DNA of 64,000 bases, taken from Pseudobdellovibrionaceae bacterium. GTDB lineage: Bacteria; Bdellovibrionota; Bdellovibrionia; Bdellovibrionales; Bdellovibrionaceae. Within the stretch, counting starts at the first letter, position 1. The number at the start of each line of letters is the position of its first letter. The notes under the pieces were generated by a model. The model ran no database searches. It saw nothing but the letters and a program-made list of their open reading frames with translations, and was not told where the DNA came from. The position numbers and the translations under genes are program-made. Location of the stretch: contig JAKFYD010000041.1 of NCBI GenBank assembly GCA_021731025.1, positions 1-64,000 of the forward strand. Direction: 5' to 3'. Positions 60,332 through 64,000 of the stretch are shown one piece after another.

Positions 60332-61081
60332 ATGTGTTCAGAGTATCAACTCCATACTAGCCCCGAAGAAGTCGCTGAAGAACTTGATCAGCCTGTTATT
60401 AATAAAGCGAAAAATTTCAATTGGGATAGTCGAATTGGTTTTTTCAGAGAAGCCCCCGTCGTTCAAAAAAATAAAGATGGCGAATTGGAATTTGCGCTTA
60501 AAATTTTTCCCACCAAGCCTATGCCGAACTCACGTCTATCAGGGCTTGAAGGACAAACTGAAGATTCTGTGAATGAAGTTGATCATCGACAAATCAAACG
60601 CATTTACGAAATGAAATTATGGAAAGATGGTTTTGCAAAGCACCCTCTTTTAATTCCTATGACTGAGTTCACCGAATTCGCCTATTGGGGGAAAAAAATC
60701 GGCAGCGCCTTAAGTTTTACGATTCCCAAAAACAAAGTTATGTTTGCTGCTGGCCTTGCCATAAAACCTTTCACTCCAGAAGGCCCTCCTCACTCTGGAT
60801 TTTCGATCATCACTCATACTGCTACAGAACAGATGTTTGATTACCATCATCGGCTCATTGTTCTCCTTGAAAGCCATTTAGCCTTAGGTTATCTCGAAGA
60901 AATGACACCACAAGATCGATTTAATTATATTATCGAAAACCGTTACCTCGGCGACTTTGATGTGCACAAAATCAGAAATATGGCTAAGGGTTGGGAAAAG
61001 AAAGTCGACCGACAACAGCACAAACTCAATCAGGAATTAAAATACCGCGAAGTTCTTAAACAAAATAATGTTCCAGGATAA
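60332..61081 (+). CDS. SRAP-family abasic-site processing protein (YedK/HMCES)
   Basis: A 249-residue SRAP protein that forms a stable thiazolidine cross-link to abasic sites in single-stranded DNA. I chose the ATG at 60332 over one 6 codons upstream because SRAP needs Cys at position 2: M-C-S-E-Y. It also has AAAGGA upstream. The other active-site parts are present: P-M-T-E-F-T-E-F with the catalytic Glu, and Y-H-H-R-L-I-V in place of the usual H-R-M-P. It lies divergent from the imu operon across 158 nt, as expected for a shared damage response. Confidence 0.9.
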   Translation: MCSEYQLHTSPEEVAEELDQPVINKAKNFNWDSRIGFFREAPVVQKNKDGELEFALKIFPTKPMPNSRLSGLEGQTEDSVNEVDHRQIKRIYEMKLWKDGFAKHPLLIPMTEFTEFAYWGKKIGSALSFTIPKNKVMFAAGLAIKPFTPEGPPHSGFSIITHTATEQMFDYHHRLIVLLESHLALGYLEEMTPQDRFNYIIENRYLGDFDVHKIRNMAKGWEKKVDRQQHKLNQELKYREVLKQNNVPG

Positions 61082-61202
61082 TTCTATTCAGCGATTTAAT
61101 CGATTATGAACATGAGTGGCGGCAATAGCAGCAAATCATCGCCTTTAAACAAAAAGCAGTTGGGATTGATTTACTGAAAGCTGTGAGGATTTTAACCTCA
61201 AA

Positions 61203-61655
61203 TTAAGGAGTTTTATCAGAAATGTCTGAACGTTCACTCTCTTGGCCAGATTGACTAACAGCAGTCACTGCAAAGTAGTATTTAGTCCCGCGGGTTAGAC
61301 CATTCAAGGTCACTTCTGGGGTATTGGGGGTCGCCGTTAAGCCGATTTTGCTAACAACTTGATTCAGATTCGAAGCGTTAGTTCCATAATAAATTCGATA
61401 CTCTTTAAGATCAATTTCTGAATTTGCATCCCAGGTCAGAGTTGCAAATCCCGATTTATCTTCCTGAGGATCGCCATCATTCGTTGGATCCACATCCACG
61501 GATGAAGCGGCCTGGGTGCTGGATAGGCCATCAAACTGTTGGACAGCAAAGCCACTGCGACTGCAGTTTTGAAAGGCAAGAGACATCACTGCCAGATAAA
61601 GGCTCATGCCCAGAACCAGGACTATTTTACGAAATTTAATTTGATATATTTTCAT
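61203..61655 (-). CDS. Lipoprotein with one fibronectin type III domain
   Basis: A 150-residue lipoprotein with the lipobox F-Q-N-C-S and a short Ser/Asp-rich linker. One FN3 domain follows (T-L-T-W-D-A-N-S-E-I-D-L-K-E-Y-R-I-Y and T-K-Y-Y-F-A-V-T-A-V), filling residues ~65-150. FN3 domains mediate adhesion or spacing on surfaces. AAAGAGG lies just before the ATG. It is convergent with the SRAP gene. Confidence 0.85.
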   Translation of the reverse strand: MKIYQIKFRKIVLVLGMSLYLAVMSLAFQNCSRSGFAVQQFDGLSSTQAASSVDVDPTNDGDPQEDKSGFATLTWDANSEIDLKEYRIYYGTNASNLNQVVSKIGLTATPNTPEVTLNGLTRGTKYYFAVTAVSQSGQESERSDISDKTP

Positions 61656-61822
61656 ACCTCTTTAGGGTAACAAAGGCCCAAAACTTTTTCTACAGCTGAA
61701 TAATTCTTTCTCAAAGTGAGATCAAGGCTCCATTAATTCTTTCTGGGACTGGAGCTTCGAATCAAGGTGGTCTTAGAGACGAATCCATGCTACCGGGAAG
61801 CCAGCCACTTTAAGGAGTTCTT

Positions 61823-62551
61823 ATGTTCAAGATTTTTATATTCGCTTTAGGATTGGTCCTTCCTTTACAAGGTTTTACAGCAAGTTTAGAAGGACAGCGA
61901 ATTCTTATACAAGCCATTATAGCTAACGATGTCTCTACAGTAAAACAAACACTGCATCACCGCTTTGATATTAATGAAAAGAGCGGGCAAGGCCATTACG
62001 TCATTCATATGGCCACTCGCAAAGAAGTGAAAGACGAGATTTTGGAACTTATCTTAAAAGCTGGTGCTCGACCCGACGTCAAAAACCGAGAAGGCCAAAC
62101 CCCTTTGCACCTAGCCGTTCTTGGCGATTCTCCGAAGAAAGTCCTGCTGCTCTTAAAAGCCAATGCAGATCCTTCCATTGGGGATAGCTTAGGAAATACT
62201 CCACTGCATTTAAATGCTGACGGCAAAGGTTCTCCTTCCCTTACACCCCTACTTCTTCAATCAAAAAAAATGAATGTAAATTTAAAAAATGGTCGAGGCT
62301 ATACCGCTTTGATGTTGGCTTCGTTAAGATTTTCACCGGTGTTCTCGGTGGTCGAATCCCTTTTAAAATCCGGCGCTGATCCTTCAATCATCAACTTAGG
62401 AAGATTTACGGCTTTGGATTTCGCACAGGGAATGTTGGATTATTTTAAAAAGCATTCTGAAAAATATTCTGGTGCCATTGCTGAACAAGAAAAAATCCTT
62501 GCTACAATTTCGCGCTGGTCTGATTCATCACATTCTGAAAAGGCAAACTGA
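61823..62551 (+). CDS. Exported ankyrin-repeat protein (paralogue of 48446-49159)
   Basis: A 242-residue protein with a signal peptide (I-F-I-F-A-L-G-L-V-L-P-L-Q-G-F-T-A) and ankyrin repeats (H-Y-V-I-H-M-A-T, G-Q-T-P-L-H-L-A-V, N-T-P-L-H-L, Y-T-A-L-M-L-A, F-T-A-L-D-F-A). AAGGAG lies 7 nt upstream of the ATG. It aligns with the ankyrin protein 13 kb upstream over its whole length, including the tail (D-F-A-Q-G-M-L-D-Y-F-K-K). Its 3' end overlaps the convergent kinase gene by 50 nt, so antisense interference is possible. Confidence 0.88.
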   Translation: MFKIFIFALGLVLPLQGFTASLEGQRILIQAIIANDVSTVKQTLHHRFDINEKSGQGHYVIHMATRKEVKDEILELILKAGARPDVKNREGQTPLHLAVLGDSPKKVLLLLKANADPSIGDSLGNTPLHLNADGKGSPSLTPLLLQSKKMNVNLKNGRGYTALMLASLRFSPVFSVVESLLKSGADPSIINLGRFTALDFAQGMLDYFKKHSEKYSGAIAEQEKILATISRWSDSSHSEKAN

Positions 62552-63752
62552 AATAAAAGGTCGCCCCTTCATTTTGCTTTGAATCCACTCGAATTGAACC
62601 GGCGTGAGCTTCGATAATTTTTGCGACGGACACTAAGCCCACCCCATGACCGGGATAAGCGCTCTCTTTGTGAATGCGTACAAAATTATGAAATAGTTTA
62701 GGCACGGCCTCGGGATCAAAACCAATCCCATTATCTCGTAAATACAAAGTTACGAATTTCTGATCCTGAGAAACCTTTCCAAATTTTATTTCACGCACCG
62801 AACGCTGTCGTGTGAACTTCAATGCATTTGAAAATAAATTATCAAGAACGACGCCAATTAAAAATGGATCAGCATAAACAAAGAGATTGGGCTCGATTTG
62901 CACATCAAGAGTGCCTTCTTCAGCATTAATTTTTTTATTCCTCATCAGATCTTCAGCCATTTCCGACAAATTCAAACGCTCAGCCATTAAGCTTCGGGTA
63001 TTAATGCGATGAAGAGCCAACATCTGATCAATTTGTTTAGCCGCTTGATTGCAAGTTTTCAGTATGGAATCGACATACTTCGTTGAACGTTCATTCAACT
63101 GAGGACCACCATGAAGTTGCAAGAGCTGTGCGAAACCTTTTATAAAAGCTAAGGGGTTTCGTAGATCATGAACCATCGAATGGATGGCCATTTCTAATTC
63201 TTTCTCTCGAGACAAGTGAGCTGTCGATTTATCATTAAGCACTTTTTTAAGTTGTAAATTCTCGACCGCTACGGCGGCGGTGTTTGCTAAAATTTGTAAT
63301 AGTTTAACTTCTTCTTTGGTTGGGGTATGTGAATCCGCCCAGTAATTTCCAATAGCTCCTAAAGGATTTTCGCTACGAATAGGAACCATACACAAACTTT
63401 TTACAAAAGTGGGCCGATAAGCATCCCAAGGAATTCGTGAATCAACATAAATATCGGGAATCAAAACGGTCTCGCTCCGAGTGATACACCACCCACTGAT
63501 ACAGGCTTCTAAGGGAAATTTACTTCCTTTCCACAAGGGAGAAATGGCATTTTCATCAACATAATAACATTGGCTTCCTTCTCGCAGAACAAAGGTAGAG
63601 CCATCGGAACTGCAAAGCTTTCGCGCAGCTTCTGCAACAATTTCTGTAATATTCTGCAGATTATTAGCAACAGACAATCGGTCGATGACTTCGGTTAAAA
63701 TACGGCCAGGCTCTTCTTCAGTGATTTTCTGGAAAGAACTTCTATTCTTCAT
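62502..63752 (-). CDS. GAF-domain sensor histidine kinase
   Basis: A 416-residue soluble kinase: a GAF domain (residues ~25-165, with G-S-T-F-V-L-R-E and C-I-S-G-W-C-I), a HisKA with phospho-acceptor His195 (M-V-H-D-L-R-N-P-L), and an HATPase domain with D-N-G-I-G-F-D and P-G-H-G-V-G-L-V. No membrane helix is seen, so it senses a cytoplasmic ligand or a partner. It begins 36 nt behind the response regulator gene, which is its likely partner. Its 3' end overlaps the ankyrin gene in the opposite direction. Confidence 0.93.
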   Translation of the reverse strand: MKNRSSFQKITEEEPGRILTEVIDRLSVANNLQNITEIVAEAARKLCSSDGSTFVLREGSQCYYVDENAISPLWKGSKFPLEACISGWCITRSETVLIPDIYVDSRIPWDAYRPTFVKSLCMVPIRSENPLGAIGNYWADSHTPTKEEVKLLQILANTAAVAVENLQLKKVLNDKSTAHLSREKELEMAIHSMVHDLRNPLAFIKGFAQLLQLHGGPQLNERSTKYVDSILKTCNQAAKQIDQMLALHRINTRSLMAERLNLSEMAEDLMRNKKINAEEGTLDVQIEPNLFVYADPFLIGVVLDNLFSNALKFTRQRSVREIKFGKVSQDQKFVTLYLRDNGIGFDPEAVPKLFHNFVRIHKESAYPGHGVGLVSVAKIIEAHAGSIRVDSKQNEGATFYFSLPFQNVMNQTSAKL

Positions 63753-63788
63753 TGGACTTCCATTAAGGTTTTTTTGTTTCCACTCAAC

Positions 63789-64000
63789 TCAACTTGAAAA
63801 ACAGTATCCCTGCTTCACTACCGTGCGAATGTTTCGGCCCAAGTTTCCCATTTTTTTTCGTAAAGAATAAATATGCGTATCCAAGGTGTTGTGGGAAACG
63901 TGAACCTCTTCTCCCCAAATAAAACGGATCAAATTTTCACGCAGCAAAACGATATTTTCATTTTGTAAAAAAATCACAAGCAATTTGAATTCAATTGGCG
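63789..64000 (-). CDS. OmpR-type response regulator, C-terminal part (5' end outside window)
   Basis: The frame runs from the right edge to a stop at 63789 (~70 codons). It encodes an OmpR/PhoB winged-helix DNA-binding domain: P-I-E-F-K-L-L, an R-E-N-L-I-R-F-I-W-G segment, and the recognition helix T-L-D-T-H-I-Y-S-L-R-K-K followed by I-R-T-V-V-K-Q-G-Y. The receiver domain is beyond the window. It is the cognate regulator candidate for the GAF kinase immediately downstream. Confidence 0.9.
   Translation of the reverse strand, partial: PIEFKLLVIFLQNENIVLLRENLIRFIWGEEVHVSHNTLDTHIYSLRKKMGNLGRNIRTVVKQGYCFSS

Noticed and set aside
1-64000. CRISPR arrays, rRNA genes, insertion sequences
   Set aside because: No regularly spaced repeats, no rRNA-like sequence and no transposase frame were seen on either strand.

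Overview
The window looks like a chromosome segment from a Bdellovibrio-like bacterium (phylum Bdellovibrionota). I infer this without a database search. The grounds are a Gram-negative protein set (exported and lipid-anchored proteins, AsmA, outer-membrane barrel, HtrA), RNase Y and SpoVG in a diderm, an FtsY with a membrane anchor, two adjacent lytic transglycosylases beside an aerotolerance (Bat) operon, several lipoproteins with an F-Q-N-C lipobox, and a stand-alone c-di-GMP riboswitch RNA resembling merRNA of B. bacteriovorus. Coding density is high, gene starts often overlap the preceding stop, and GTG/TTG starts with good ribosome-binding sites are common.

Layout. 1-14.6 kb is a nearly unbroken minus-strand run of housekeeping genes: glyS, ppdK, smc, ftsY, a small exported protein, zapA, 5-formyl-THF cyclo-ligase, rny, tyrS and a 2Fe-2S ferredoxin. 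It ends in a large nested palindrome, followed by a PilZ membrane protein cut by the window edge. 14.7-21.4 kb carries a small diheme cytochrome, a degenerate J-domain membrane protein, an Mrp-type ATPase, and a tightly coupled operon of glycerophosphodiester phosphodiesterase plus an Fbp/Afu-type ABC importer, with a TetR-like remnant behind it. 21.4-24.2 kb is an accessory region of small exported proteins (one PLA2-like), decayed genes, a second copy of a 40-nt palindrome, and the c-di-GMP riboswitch with its own promoter and terminator. 24.2-35.7 kb (minus strand) holds a LysM lytic transglycosylase, an Slt70-like enzyme, and the moxR-DUF58-batA-batB-batC-batD operon.

35.8-41.7 kb (plus strand) carries an M48-like pseudoprotease, DUF1844, HtrA, SpoVG and an AsmA-like protein. 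A lone tRNA-Gln(UUG) follows, with 11-bp phased repeats downstream. 42-52 kb is accessory: an exported protein made of two nucleotidyltransferase-like units, a SWIM-zinc-finger/J-domain fusion, an exported 2H phosphoesterase, an outer-membrane barrel, a deletion scar joining two 5'-truncated genes, an exported ankyrin protein, a lipoprotein, and a stress-protein pair (YflT-like and BON). 52.2-64 kb has a multi-PAS hybrid histidine kinase, a methyltransferase stub, the imuA-imuB-dnaE2 mutasome divergent from an SRAP peptidase, an FN3 lipoprotein, a second exported ankyrin protein, and a GAF histidine kinase behind a response regulator cut by the window end.

How the parts connect. Peptidoglycan enzymes, Bat proteins, HtrA and many exported proteins suggest heavy investment in the periplasm and envelope. 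The PilZ protein and the riboswitch point to c-di-GMP control. The imu/dnaE2/SRAP block is a complete damage-response module. Several small accessory genes are visibly decaying (frameshifts in A/T runs, truncations), while the large core genes are intact.
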